A stretch of 18,246 nucleotides of DNA from the NCBI GenBank assembly GCA_036406475.1, contig DASXBA010000197.1, positions 1 through 18,246 of the forward strand. Direction: 5' to 3'. Every line of letters starts with the position of its first letter. Position 1 is the first letter of the stretch. The stretch comes from DASXBA01 sp036406475. GTDB taxonomy: Bacteria; Actinomycetota; Thermoleophilia; Solirubrobacterales; Thermoleophilaceae. A program made the position numbers and the translations under genes. This document shows, piece by piece, positions 1-6,999 of the stretch. Under the pieces are notes generated by a model that was given only the letters and a program-made list of their open reading frames with translations, did not search any database and was not told the DNA's origin.

Positions 1-779
1 AGCAGGTCGAAGGCGGCCGACGCCGCCAGCGAGCGGGCGAGCGCCGCCGGCGGCAGGTGCCGCGCAGCGTTCACGAGCCGGTTGCGCGCCGGCCAGTAGA
101 GGCGGATCGTGGAGCGGGCCGGGCCCGCGGCGTGGCCGGTGGCGTGGCGGATGGCGCTGCTCGCGTCGAGCATCACCCGGCCGGGTGCGCGCAGGCAGTA
201 GTCGGCCTCCTCGCCGTACATGAACAGCGGCTCGTAGAAGCCGCCGAGCGAGAGGAAGTCGTCGCGCCGCACCATCATCAGCGCGCCCGACGCGGCGGGC
301 ACCTCGACCGGTCCGGCCGGCGCCGCGCTGCGCGGCTCGCCCTCCTGGCGCCCGTAGGTGGCCATGTTCGGCGCGATCTCGAGCCCGGCGGCCTCGATCT
401 CCTCGCCGTCCGGTCGAAGCAGCAGGCCGGTGGCCACCGCCACGCCCGGGTCCTCGAGCAGCGCCCCCAGCGGCGCGTCCCAGCCCGGCTCGACCCGGCC
501 GTCGAAGTTGACGAACGCGAGCAGCCGCCCGGCGGCCTCCGCGGCGCCGCGGTTGCAGCCGGCGCAGAAGCCGATGTTGTCCTCGAAGCGCAGGGCGCGG
601 GCGACCGGCCAGTGGCTCTCCACGCCGCGCCAGCTGCCGTCGCCGGAGCCCGAGTCGACCACGATTCCCTCGACGCGCTCGGAGGCCGTGCCGGCAGCGA
701 GCGCTTCCAGCGAGCCGGGCAGGCAGTCCGCCCCGTTGTGGTTCACGAGCACCACCGATAGCTCCGGGCCCCTCTCCAT
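1..779 (-). CDS. Family 2 glycosyltransferase, partial (C-terminus off the window)
   Basis: Predicted cytoplasmic, inverting GT-A glycosyltransferase that adds a sugar, often rhamnose in this subfamily, to a growing polysaccharide. Reading the minus strand from the ATG at 779 gives an open frame of 259 codons that runs off the left edge. Visible GT2 signatures are the N-terminal strand SVVLVNHNG (residues 8-16), IVVDSGSGD (39-47), NIGFCAGCNRG (68-78), a DxD-like NFDG (91-94) and the acceptor-side motif MYGEEADYCLR (187-197), followed by an aromatic and basic stretch YWPARNRLV typical of WbbL-like enzymes. Family members are usually about 280-320 residues, so probably only a short C-terminal part is missing. 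It diverges from the GT4 gene at 800 across a 20-bp gap and has no visible ribosome binding site. The exact sugar cannot be told from sequence. Confidence 0.88.
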   Translation of the reverse strand, partial: MERGPELSVVLVNHNGADCLPGSLEALAAGTASERVEGIVVDSGSGDGSWRGVESHWPVARALRFEDNIGFCAGCNRGAAEAAGRLLAFVNFDGRVEPGWDAPLGALLEDPGVAVATGLLLRPDGEEIEAAGLEIAPNMATYGRQEGEPRSAAPAGPVEVPAASGALMMVRRDDFLSLGGFYEPLFMYGEEADYCLRAPGRVMLDASSAIRHATGHAAGPARSTIRLYWPARNRLVNAARHLPPAALARSLAASAAFDL

Positions 780-787
780 TGCCGCCC

Positions 788-793
788 TATATT
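788..793 (+). promoter_or_regulatory. Putative -10 hexamer (TATATT) of a leaderless promoter
   Basis: TATATT lies in the 20-bp gap between two divergent glycosyltransferase genes and is the only A+T-rich island nearby. Six bases separate it from the GTG at 800, the spacing expected if transcription starts at the first base of the start codon. Read on the minus strand the same island gives TATAGG six bases before the ATG at 779, so it could serve both directions. No clear -35 box is seen. Confidence 0.4.
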
Positions 794-799
794 GCCCGC

Positions 800-2047
800 G
801 TGCCGCCGGGACTCTCGATTCTGCTCGTGGCGCAGCTCACGCCGCCGGGCCAGCTGTCCGGCGCCCGCCGGCCCGCGAACCTGGCCAAGTACCTGGCACG
901 CCGGGGCCACCGGGTGACCGTCCTCACCTCATTGGCCTCGGGCCGCGGGCCGGTGCCCGGCGCCGAGCGCGTGGTGCGGACGCGCGACGTGCTCGCGAGC
1001 CGGCTCAACTGGCGCCGCTCCCACTTCGAGTCGATCCAGGGGCGGGAGCAGGCGTCTGCCGCCGGCTCGAGCCCGCTCGAGTCCATCGTCGTTCCCGACC
1101 TGGCGCTGGCGGGCTGGATCCCGTTCGCGCTGCCGCGGGCGCTGTCGCTCGCCCGGGAGCACAGCTTCGACTGCGTGCTGACGACCTCGCCGCCGCAGTC
1201 GGCCCACCTGGTGGGCCTTGCGCTGCGGCTCACGGGCGTCCCCTGGCTGGCCGACCTGCGCGACGGCTGGACCTTCGACCCGCCGCGGCCGGGCTGGCCC
1301 ACGGGCGCGCAGGAGGCGGCCGACCGCGCTCTCGAGCGGGCGGCGCTCGGTCGCGCCGACCGCCTCGTGGCCGTCACGCAGCCCATAGCCGAGGATCTCG
1401 GCCGGCGGCTCGGCCGCGAGGTCGCGGTCATCACCAACGGCTTCGACCCCGACGAGGCGGCGGACGCCGACGCCGGGCTGCTCTCGCCCGACCGCCACTC
1501 GCTCGTCTACACGGGGAGGGCCAACGTCTCGGGCCGGACGCCGCGGCCGCTGATCGAGGGCCTGGCGGCGCTGCGCGGCGCCGAGCCCGAGTTGGCCGAG
1601 CGGCTCGAGGTGGTGTTCGCCGGGCCGGCCACCGACGAGGAGCGGACGATGTTCGCCGACGAGCGCGTGGCGGGGCTGGTGCGCTCGGTGGGGACGCTCG
1701 AGCGCGCGGAGGCGCTGGCGCTCCAGCGCGCCGCGGACAGCCTGCTTGTGATCGCCGAGGGCTCGTCCGGCAAGAGCGTGGCCACCAACAAGCTCTACGA
1801 GTACCTGGCAGCGGGCCGGCCGGTGCTGGTTCTGGGCGAGGACAGCGAGGCGGCCCGGACGGTGCGCGACGGCGGCGCCGGGATCGTGGCGCCCGCTGGG
1901 GACCCGGCGGCGGTGGCCGACGCCCTGCGCCGGCTCGTGACGAGCGACCTCCCCGGCGGGACCGGCGCGATCGAGCAGTACTCGTGGCCCGTGCTCGCCG
2001 AGCGCTTCGAACGCGAGCTCGAGGCCGCGGTCGGCCGGCGACCTTGA
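800..2047 (+). CDS. GT4-type glycosyltransferase (first gene of the flippase operon)
   Basis: Predicted retaining GT-B glycosyltransferase acting at the cytoplasmic membrane face during polysaccharide assembly. The GTG at 800 is preferred over the in-frame TTG at 779 because the protein then starts directly before the first Rossmann strand (LSILLVAQL, residues 5-13) and because a -10-like TATATT ends six bases upstream. The 415-residue product is normal for the family. The N-terminal domain carries the acceptor-side ANLAKYLARRGHRVTVLTS (26-44) and GVPWLADLRDGW (146-157). The C-terminal domain carries VYTGR (236-240) and KLYEYLAAGRPVL (331-343), which sits where the donor-binding EX7E region lies in classical GT4 enzymes. 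It resembles the next gene (ADLRDGW against ADFRDDW; LYEYLAAGRPVL against IFEYLAAERPVL), suggesting tandem duplication. Its TGA shares one base with the next ATG. Donor and acceptor are unknown. Confidence 0.88.
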   Translation: MPPGLSILLVAQLTPPGQLSGARRPANLAKYLARRGHRVTVLTSLASGRGPVPGAERVVRTRDVLASRLNWRRSHFESIQGREQASAAGSSPLESIVVPDLALAGWIPFALPRALSLAREHSFDCVLTTSPPQSAHLVGLALRLTGVPWLADLRDGWTFDPPRPGWPTGAQEAADRALERAALGRADRLVAVTQPIAEDLGRRLGREVAVITNGFDPDEAADADAGLLSPDRHSLVYTGRANVSGRTPRPLIEGLAALRGAEPELAERLEVVFAGPATDEERTMFADERVAGLVRSVGTLERAEALALQRAADSLLVIAEGSSGKSVATNKLYEYLAAGRPVLVLGEDSEAARTVRDGGAGIVAPAGDPAAVADALRRLVTSDLPGGTGAIEQYSWPVLAERFERELEAAVGRRP

Positions 2048-3282
2048 TGCGCCGCGCGCTCGTCATCGCCTACTTCTTCCCGCCGCTGGGCGGCGCCGGC
2101 GTGCAGCGCACGCTCAAGTTCGTGCGCTACCTGCCCGAGTTCGGCTGGCGGACCACCGTGGTCTCCACGAGCTCGCGGATCTACGGCACCCACGACCCGA
2201 GCCTCGCGGCCGAGATCCCGGAGGGGACGAGGGTCGTGCGCGCCCCGGCCCTCCCGCTCGCGCGCATTCTGGCGATCGTCCTCTACCGGCTGCGGCTGCA
2301 TCGGCTGCGCGCCTGGGTCTCGTGGCCGGACGGAGGCCTCGGCTGGGCGCCGCTGGCGTTCCTCGCGGCCTGGCGCGAGGCCCGCCGCCAGCGCCCCGAC
2401 GTGATCTTCAGCAGCGCCTCGCCCTACGGCGGCCACCTCGCGGCGATGCTGCTGAGCCGGCTCACCGGGATCCCCTGGGTGGCCGACTTCCGCGACGACT
2501 GGTCCAGCAGCACCTACCTCGCCGGCCAGCCGCGGCCGCTCCCCGCGCTGACGCGGCGCGCCGAGGGCGCGTTCACGGCCGCGGCCCGCCGGGTGGTGGT
2601 CGCGGCCGACTACTTCCGGCTCGAGGGCGACCCGCCCCAGGTGACGATCGAGAACGGCGTGGACGGCGCCGACGTCCCGGCCGGCTCCGAGCCGCCGCCA
2701 GGCGACAAGTTCCGCCTCTCCTTCACCGGCACGCTCTACGAGTCGATCGACGCGCGGCCGCTGATGGACGCAGCGCTGCGGTTGATCGAAACGGGCGCGA
2801 TCGACCCGCAGCGGTTCGAGCTGCGCGTGGTGGGCACCGTGATGATCCCGGGCTTCGCGCCGCCCGCCGGGCTGCCGCTCGTCACCACCGGCTACGTGAG
2901 CCACGAGCAGGCCGTGGAGGAGATGCGGAGCGCCACCGCGCTGCTCCTCTACCGGCCGCCCGGCAGCCTGGCGCCGTCGGGCAAGATCTTCGAGTACCTG
3001 GCCGCCGAGCGGCCGGTGCTGTGCGTCACGCGCGCGGACAACCTCGCGGCGCGCCTCGTCGCGGACTGGGGCGCGGGCGCGGTGGCCGACCCGGCCGATG
3101 CGGCCGCGATCGAGGCCGCGCTGCGCTCGCTATACGAGCGCTGGAGCGAGGGCGCGCTCGAGCCGCCCCGCGGCGTCCGCGAGCGGGTGCTCGAGCGCTA
3201 CTCCCGGCGCGAGCTGACGCGGCGGCTGGCGGAGGTGCTCGATGACGCCTCCCGCGAGCGCTACGGTCAGCCCCGTGGCTGA
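2047..3282 (+). CDS. GT4-type glycosyltransferase, tandem paralogue of the preceding gene
   Basis: Predicted GT-B glycosyltransferase of 411 residues, similar in layout to WcaI-like enzymes. The ATG at 2047 overlaps the upstream stop (TGATG), indicating translational coupling. The N-terminus LVIAYFFPPLGGAGVQR (5-21) is the glycine-rich loop common in GT4 proteins. GIPWVADFRDDW (141-152) marks the end of the N-terminal domain, and FTGTLYES (226-233) and KIFEYLAAERPVL (313-325) mark the donor-binding C-terminal domain. The last 41 bases overlap the start of the flippase gene. The order GT4-GT4-flippase suggests the two enzymes add successive sugars to a lipid-linked unit that the flippase then exports. 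A much longer open frame extends upstream to about 358, but that part is antisense to the GT2 gene and is not coding. Sugar specificity is not visible. Confidence 0.88.
   Translation: MRRALVIAYFFPPLGGAGVQRTLKFVRYLPEFGWRTTVVSTSSRIYGTHDPSLAAEIPEGTRVVRAPALPLARILAIVLYRLRLHRLRAWVSWPDGGLGWAPLAFLAAWREARRQRPDVIFSSASPYGGHLAAMLLSRLTGIPWVADFRDDWSSSTYLAGQPRPLPALTRRAEGAFTAAARRVVVAADYFRLEGDPPQVTIENGVDGADVPAGSEPPPGDKFRLSFTGTLYESIDARPLMDAALRLIETGAIDPQRFELRVVGTVMIPGFAPPAGLPLVTTGYVSHEQAVEEMRSATALLLYRPPGSLAPSGKIFEYLAAERPVLCVTRADNLAARLVADWGAGAVADPADAAAIEAALRSLYERWSEGALEPPRGVRERVLERYSRRELTRRLAEVLDDASRERYGQPRG
3231..3236 (+). promoter_or_regulatory. Ribosome binding site (GGAGGT) of the flippase gene
   Basis: GGAGGT ends five bases before the ATG at 3242 and lies inside the end of the upstream GT4 gene. 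It is the clearest Shine-Dalgarno match at any start in the window. It supports 3242 over the in-frame GTG at 3275, which would avoid most of the gene overlap. Confidence 0.55.
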
Positions 3283-4678
3283 GCCCGCGCAGCCGGCGCC
3301 GCCGCGCCATCTGGGAGCCGGTGCCGCCCTCTCGGTGATCGGCAACGTCGGTCCCGTGGCGGCCGCGGGCGCCCTCAGCATCGTCCTCGCCCGGACGATC
3401 GGCCCGTCGGCAAACGGCACCTACGCGCTCGTCCTCACGCTCGTGAACGTCGCGGTGCTCGTCTTCTCGTTCGGGCTCACGGCGGGCATCACCTACGAGG
3501 TGAGCCGGCGCACGTGGCCGGTGCGGCGGGCCGCCCGCGAGACCTACGTGGCCGCTGTCGTCCTCGGCGTCGGCGGGATCGCCGCCGGCCTCGGCTTCTA
3601 CGAGATCACGAAGCACAGCGCGTTGCGCGCGGTGGAGCTCCACCTCGCCGTGATCGCCCTGGCGGCGCTGCCCACCTTCCTCGCCTGGCAGTTCGCCAGC
3701 AGCATCCTCATCGCCCGCGACCGCTACGAGGGCTACGCCACTCTCCAGCTCACGAGCTCGGCCGTCCTTTTCGCGGCCGCGCTCGCGCTCGCGATCCCCT
3801 TCGGCCTCACCGGCGCGGTGATAGGGCTCACCGCGTCCGGCGCCATCACGGCCGCGGTAGGGGCGTGGCTCCTTCGCCGCGCGGTCCGGAGCGGGATCGA
3901 CGAGGGCTCCACACAGGACCGCAAGAGGCCGCTCGAGCACCTGAGGCGGGCGTTCCCGTTCGGCTTCCAGGCCTGGATCGGCAACGTCCTCCAGCAGGCC
4001 AACTACCGGCTCGACCTGTTGATCCTCGGGGCCTACGTGGCGGCCGGCGAGGTCGGCAAGTACTCGGTGGCGGTCACCATCACCAACCTCGCCTGGATCC
4101 TGCCCCAGGGGCTCCAGATGGTGGTCTTCCCGCGCACCGCGCGGCTCGATGCCGACGCGGAGGCGGGCGTCGTCACGTCGGCCGAGAGTGACGCGGCGGT
4201 GGCCCGCGCCACGCGTCACAGCGTGCTGCTGATGCTGCCCGCCGGGCTGGCCGTCTGCCTCTTGCTGGCCGTGGTGCCGCTCGTCTACGGCCGCCAGTTC
4301 GACGAGACCGTCTGGCTCGGGCTGCTGCTGCTGCCCGGCGTGCTCACGCTCGGCACCGGCAAGGTCGTGAGCGCGGTGGTGGCCGGGCGGGGCAAGCCGC
4401 GCTACATGATGTACTCGGGCATGATCGGCGCCGCGGTCACGGTGACCATGTACTTCGTCCTGATCCCGGCGTTCGGTGAGTGGGGCGGCGCGATCGCGTC
4501 GAGCATCTCGTACACGTTCAGCACCGTGGTCGTGGTGGCGTTCTTCCGGCGGGTCACCGACGTGTCGCTACGCCGGGCGCTCGTTCCCACGCGAGCCGAC
4601 ATCGCCGACTACCGCGAGTCGATCGGCCAGCTCCGCGCTCACCTGCGCGCGCGGCGGCTCGGCCGCGAGGCGGTCTGA
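3242..4678 (+). CDS. Polysaccharide flippase-like polytopic membrane protein (Wzx/MATE type)
   Basis: Predicted inner-membrane transporter that flips a lipid-linked oligosaccharide or polysaccharide precursor to the outside. The 478-residue protein has a short Pro/Ala-rich cytoplasmic start (1-22), then about 12 to 14 hydrophobic helices. The first helices contain LGAGAALSVIGNVGPVAAAG (24-43), the usual opening of the family, and are followed by ARTIGPSANGTYAL (50-63), matching the common LGPeefGiyal-like loop. A basic cytoplasmic loop occurs near 212-237 (RRAVRSG to LEHLRRA), midway through the protein as in two-lobed MATE-fold flippases, and NYRLDLLILGAY (254-265) opens the second lobe. The start is fixed by GGAGGT at 3231. 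It is the last gene of the operon, and its final 40 bases overlap the 3' end of the convergent GT4 gene. The transported substrate is unknown; an O-antigen or exopolysaccharide unit is the natural guess. Confidence 0.9.
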   Translation: MTPPASATVSPVAEPAQPAPPRHLGAGAALSVIGNVGPVAAAGALSIVLARTIGPSANGTYALVLTLVNVAVLVFSFGLTAGITYEVSRRTWPVRRAARETYVAAVVLGVGGIAAGLGFYEITKHSALRAVELHLAVIALAALPTFLAWQFASSILIARDRYEGYATLQLTSSAVLFAAALALAIPFGLTGAVIGLTASGAITAAVGAWLLRRAVRSGIDEGSTQDRKRPLEHLRRAFPFGFQAWIGNVLQQANYRLDLLILGAYVAAGEVGKYSVAVTITNLAWILPQGLQMVVFPRTARLDADAEAGVVTSAESDAAVARATRHSVLLMLPAGLAVCLLLAVVPLVYGRQFDETVWLGLLLLPGVLTLGTGKVVSAVVAGRGKPRYMMYSGMIGAAVTVTMYFVLIPAFGEWGGAIASSISYTFSTVVVVAFFRRVTDVSLRRALVPTRADIADYRESIGQLRAHLRARRLGREAV

Positions 4679-5745
4679 ACCTCCTCGAGCACCCGCCCGA
4701 GCCGCGCCACGTGATCGGCGCGATCTACGTTGGCCTCCGCCCACTCGCGGCCGCTGCCCGCCAGCGCCTCCCGCGAAGCCGGAGCGCCGAGCAGCTCCTC
4801 GAGCTCGCCGGCGATCGCCGCCGGATCGACTTGGACGAAGCGGGCGCGGTCGCCGAGCCGGGCGCGGATGTGCGGCAGGTCGGAGACCACCAGCGGCAGC
4901 CCGCAGGCGAGCGCCTCCGACACCGAGCGCGGGCCCGCGTCCGAGGACGGCACAGACACGCCGACGTCGGCCAGGCGGAAGTAGCGGGGCATCTCCTCGT
5001 GCGGAACGTCGCCGAGTAGCCGCAGCGAGCCCTCCAGGTCGGGTCGCTCCAGCGCCGTCCTGACATCGGGCGACAGCGGCGCCGAGCCGGTGGCCACCAG
5101 CAGGCGCGCGTCCGGGACCGACTGGCGGAGCCGCGCGAAGCCGTCCACCAGCGCGGGCAGGTTGTAGACCGGCGGCGCGCCGCGGAACGAGAGGACCACC
5201 GGGCCGTCGCCCAGGTCGAGCTCGGCCCTCAGGCCGGCGTCGGCCGGACCGGGCGAGAACAGCTCCAGGTCCACGCCCACGTCGACCTCTTCGCACCTCG
5301 ATGGATCGGCGCCGCGCTCGATCATCGTGTCGAGCAGATGGCGGGAGGGAGCCAGCACGCGGTCGGCCCGCGTGAGCGCGGGCCGGCTCATCAGGCGCCC
5401 GGCGCGGCCGGCGAGGTAGACGTCGGAGCCCCAGCCCGTCACGACGAGCGGGTGCACTCCGGCCAGCGCGGCGTAGAGGCCCCACACGGGCGGCTGGTGC
5501 GCCTGGACCACCGCCGGGCGCAGCCGCTTGACGAGCCTGCGCACCCAGGGCGCCCATTCGAGCGCGGTGAGGGGCGGCCGCGGATCCGGCCCGCGATGGA
5601 CCTCCTCGGCAACGTCCGCGAAGTCGATCGCCCGCATCCCCTTCGGCACGAAGCCGGCGACGTGCACGCGGTGGCCGTTCTCCGCGGTGTTCCTCGCCCA
5701 CTCCCTCAGGTGGATGCTGCTCAGCGGCCCGAGCTGGAGCACCAT
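4639..5745 (-). CDS. GT4 family glycosyltransferase
   Basis: Predicted cytoplasmic retaining glycosyltransferase of 368 residues. The ATG at 5745 is chosen because the protein then begins MVLQLGPLSSIHLREWARNT, the normal start of this subfamily, and because a TACGCT hexamer ends seven bases upstream. An in-frame extension to 6123 would run antisense into the divergent GT4 gene. The N-terminal domain contains QAHQPPVWG (81-89) and GWGSDVYL (104-111), typical of GT4 enzymes of surface polysaccharides. The C-terminal domain contains VLSFRGAPPVYN (184-195) and the donor-site region SSDAGPRSVSEALACGLPLVV (from 267), where the first acidic residue of the usual EX7E pair is Asp269 and the second is Glu277. 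The gene stands alone, overlapping the flippase tail by 40 bases at its 3' end and facing a divergent GT4 gene at its 5' end. Substrate unknown. Confidence 0.88.
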   Translation of the reverse strand: MVLQLGPLSSIHLREWARNTAENGHRVHVAGFVPKGMRAIDFADVAEEVHRGPDPRPPLTALEWAPWVRRLVKRLRPAVVQAHQPPVWGLYAALAGVHPLVVTGWGSDVYLAGRAGRLMSRPALTRADRVLAPSRHLLDTMIERGADPSRCEEVDVGVDLELFSPGPADAGLRAELDLGDGPVVLSFRGAPPVYNLPALVDGFARLRQSVPDARLLVATGSAPLSPDVRTALERPDLEGSLRLLGDVPHEEMPRYFRLADVGVSVPSSDAGPRSVSEALACGLPLVVSDLPHIRARLGDRARFVQVDPAAIAGELEELLGAPASREALAGSGREWAEANVDRADHVARLGRVLEEVQTASRPSRRARR

Positions 5746-5752
5746 CGGCGGG

Positions 5753-5758
5753 AGCGTA
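5753..5758 (-). promoter_or_regulatory. Putative -10 hexamer (TACGCT) of a near-leaderless promoter
   Basis: On the minus strand TACGCT is followed by seven bases and then the ATG at 5745. The nine-base string CTACGCTCC recurs before another start in this window (ATG at 11054), which strengthens both as promoter elements. No -35 box is evident. Confidence 0.4.
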
Positions 5759-5797
5759 GCCCGGCGGCTGTCCGCCTGGCCCGCCCGCGTATTCACC

Positions 5798-5841
5798 GAA
5801 CGTCCAGGAGTGCCGGTCCCGGCCGGCACTGCGGGACGTTC
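5798..5841. repeat. 44-bp nested inverted repeat in a divergent intergenic gap
   Basis: Outer arms GAACGTCC (5798-5805) and GGACGTTC (5834-5841) and inner arms GTGCCGG (5810-5816) and CCGGCAC (5823-5829) share exactly the same centre. They are separated by four unpaired bases on each side and a six-base middle. A further pair, CCGAACG (5796-5802) and CGTTCGG (5847-5853), offers an alternative outer pairing. The repeat sits between two divergently transcribed GT4 genes, about 50 to 95 bp upstream of the inferred start of the minus-strand gene and 46 bp before the GTG of the plus-strand gene. It could be an operator for a dimeric or tetrameric regulator, or a hairpin in the leader of the plus-strand gene. 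A terminator is unlikely because both neighbours start here. Confidence 0.7.
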
Positions 5842-5886
5842 ACGGGCGTTCGGCGATCTCCCCGCGGGCTGGCATCCTCCCGCCGC

Positions 5887-6999
5887 GTGAGCCCAGCCGA
5901 GGGACAGGCCGTCGCAGTCGTCGCCGCGTGGTACCCGACGCCCGAGCGACCCATGAACGGCGTGTTCGTGCGCGACCAGGCGCGGGCGGCCGCACGCCAC
6001 CGCCGTGTGGGCGTGGTGGCCGACGCCGGCTTCACCCAGGGCGGCCGTCCATACACGGTGGCGAGGGCCGGCGGCGAGCCACTCCCCACGTTTCTCGTTC
6101 GCCACAGGTGGGGCCCGGCGCACGCCGCCGGCGTCCTCTCGGGCCTCCGCCGGCTAAGCCGCGAGGGGCTCCGTCCCGGGGTCGTCCACGGCCACGTCCA
6201 CCAGGCGGGGCTGGCGGCGCTGCTGGCAGGTCGCCGCTACCGCGTCCCGGTCGTGATCTCCGAGCACTCGAGTCACTTCAGCCTCGGGACGCTGTCGGCG
6301 GCCGCCCGCCGGCAGGCGAAGGTCGCCTTCGCCGGCGCTGACCTCGTCTGTCCCGTGAGCGAGCACCTGAAGCGGCGGATAGAGGCGGCCGGCGTCCAAG
6401 CCCGCTTCCGGGTCGTGCCCAACCCGGTCGACACCGACCTTTTCGTCCCCTCCGAGCCGCCGGACGGGCCGCCCACCGCGCTGTTCGTCGGCGGCCTGAA
6501 CGAGGTGAAGCGCGCCGACCTGCTGCTCCGGGCGCTCGCCCGGACCCAGGCTCCGGAGCTGCGGCTCGAGCTGATCGGCGACGGCCCGCTGCGGCCGCGC
6601 CTCGAGCGCCAGGCCGAGGAGCTCGGCGTGGCGGAGCGGGTGGCCTTCCGCGGCTACCAGCCGAGGACCGCGATCGCACAGCGGCTGCGGGGCTCGAGCT
6701 TCCTGGTCGTGCCCAGCGCCACCGAGACCTTCGGCCTCGCGGCGGCGGAGGCGCTGGCGTCGGGCCGGCCGGTGGTGGCGTCGCGGGCGGGTGCGCTGCC
6801 GGAGGTCGTCGACGACGGCAACGGCATCCTGGTGCCCTCGGGCGACGAGGCCGCGCTGGCCGGGGCGCTCGACCGGATGGCCGAGGAGCATGCGCAGTTC
6901 GATTGGCAGGCGCTCGCCGCCGGCGCCCACGAGCGCTACGGGATGGAGCCCGTCGGGCGGCTCTGGGCCGAGATCTACGACGCGCTCTCAGCTCACTAG
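5887..6999 (+). CDS. GT4 family glycosyltransferase
   Basis: Predicted retaining GT-B glycosyltransferase of 370 residues. The GTG at 5887 places the protein start just before the first strand VAVVAAWYPT (9-18), followed by the conserved NGVFVRDQA (24-32). The N-terminal domain continues with VVHGHVHQAG (99-108) and VVISEHSSHF (122-131). The C-terminal domain has VVPNPVDTDLF (177-187), the phosphate-binding VGGLNEVKRADLLL (201-214) and a canonical EX7E pair, Glu280 and Glu288, in PSATETFGLAAAEALASG. This is a complete, textbook GT4 protein. It begins after a 141-bp divergent gap that holds a nested inverted repeat. Its TAG stop shares the palindrome CTAG (6996-6999) with the stop of the convergent methyltransferase gene. 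No ribosome binding site and no good TANNNT box were seen before the start. Donor and acceptor are unknown. Confidence 0.9.
   Translation: MSPAEGQAVAVVAAWYPTPERPMNGVFVRDQARAAARHRRVGVVADAGFTQGGRPYTVARAGGEPLPTFLVRHRWGPAHAAGVLSGLRRLSREGLRPGVVHGHVHQAGLAALLAGRRYRVPVVISEHSSHFSLGTLSAAARRQAKVAFAGADLVCPVSEHLKRRIEAAGVQARFRVVPNPVDTDLFVPSEPPDGPPTALFVGGLNEVKRADLLLRALARTQAPELRLELIGDGPLRPRLERQAEELGVAERVAFRGYQPRTAIAQRLRGSSFLVVPSATETFGLAAAEALASGRPVVASRAGALPEVVDDGNGILVPSGDEAALAGALDRMAEEHAQFDWQALAAGAHERYGMEPVGRLWAEIYDALSAH

Noticed and set aside
358..2046. Long plus-strand open frame running into the GT4 gene at 2047, giving a 974-residue reading frame
   Set aside because: The first part is antisense to the GT2 gene, then off-frame across the GT4 gene at 800. 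Its translation is Arg/Ala/Gly/Pro-rich and has no family motifs. Only the part from 2047 is coding.
3275..3277. GTG at 3275 as the flippase start
   Set aside because: It would remove most of the overlap with the upstream gene, but the ATG at 3242 has GGAGGT at an ideal distance.
5798..5841. Inverted repeat as a transcription terminator
   Set aside because: Both flanking genes start from this gap, so no transcript ends here, and there is no T-run on either strand.
5746..6123. N-terminal extension of the minus-strand GT4 gene up to 6123
   Set aside because: The extension is antisense to the divergent GT4 gene and has no glycosyltransferase features. The family N-terminus begins at the ATG at 5745.
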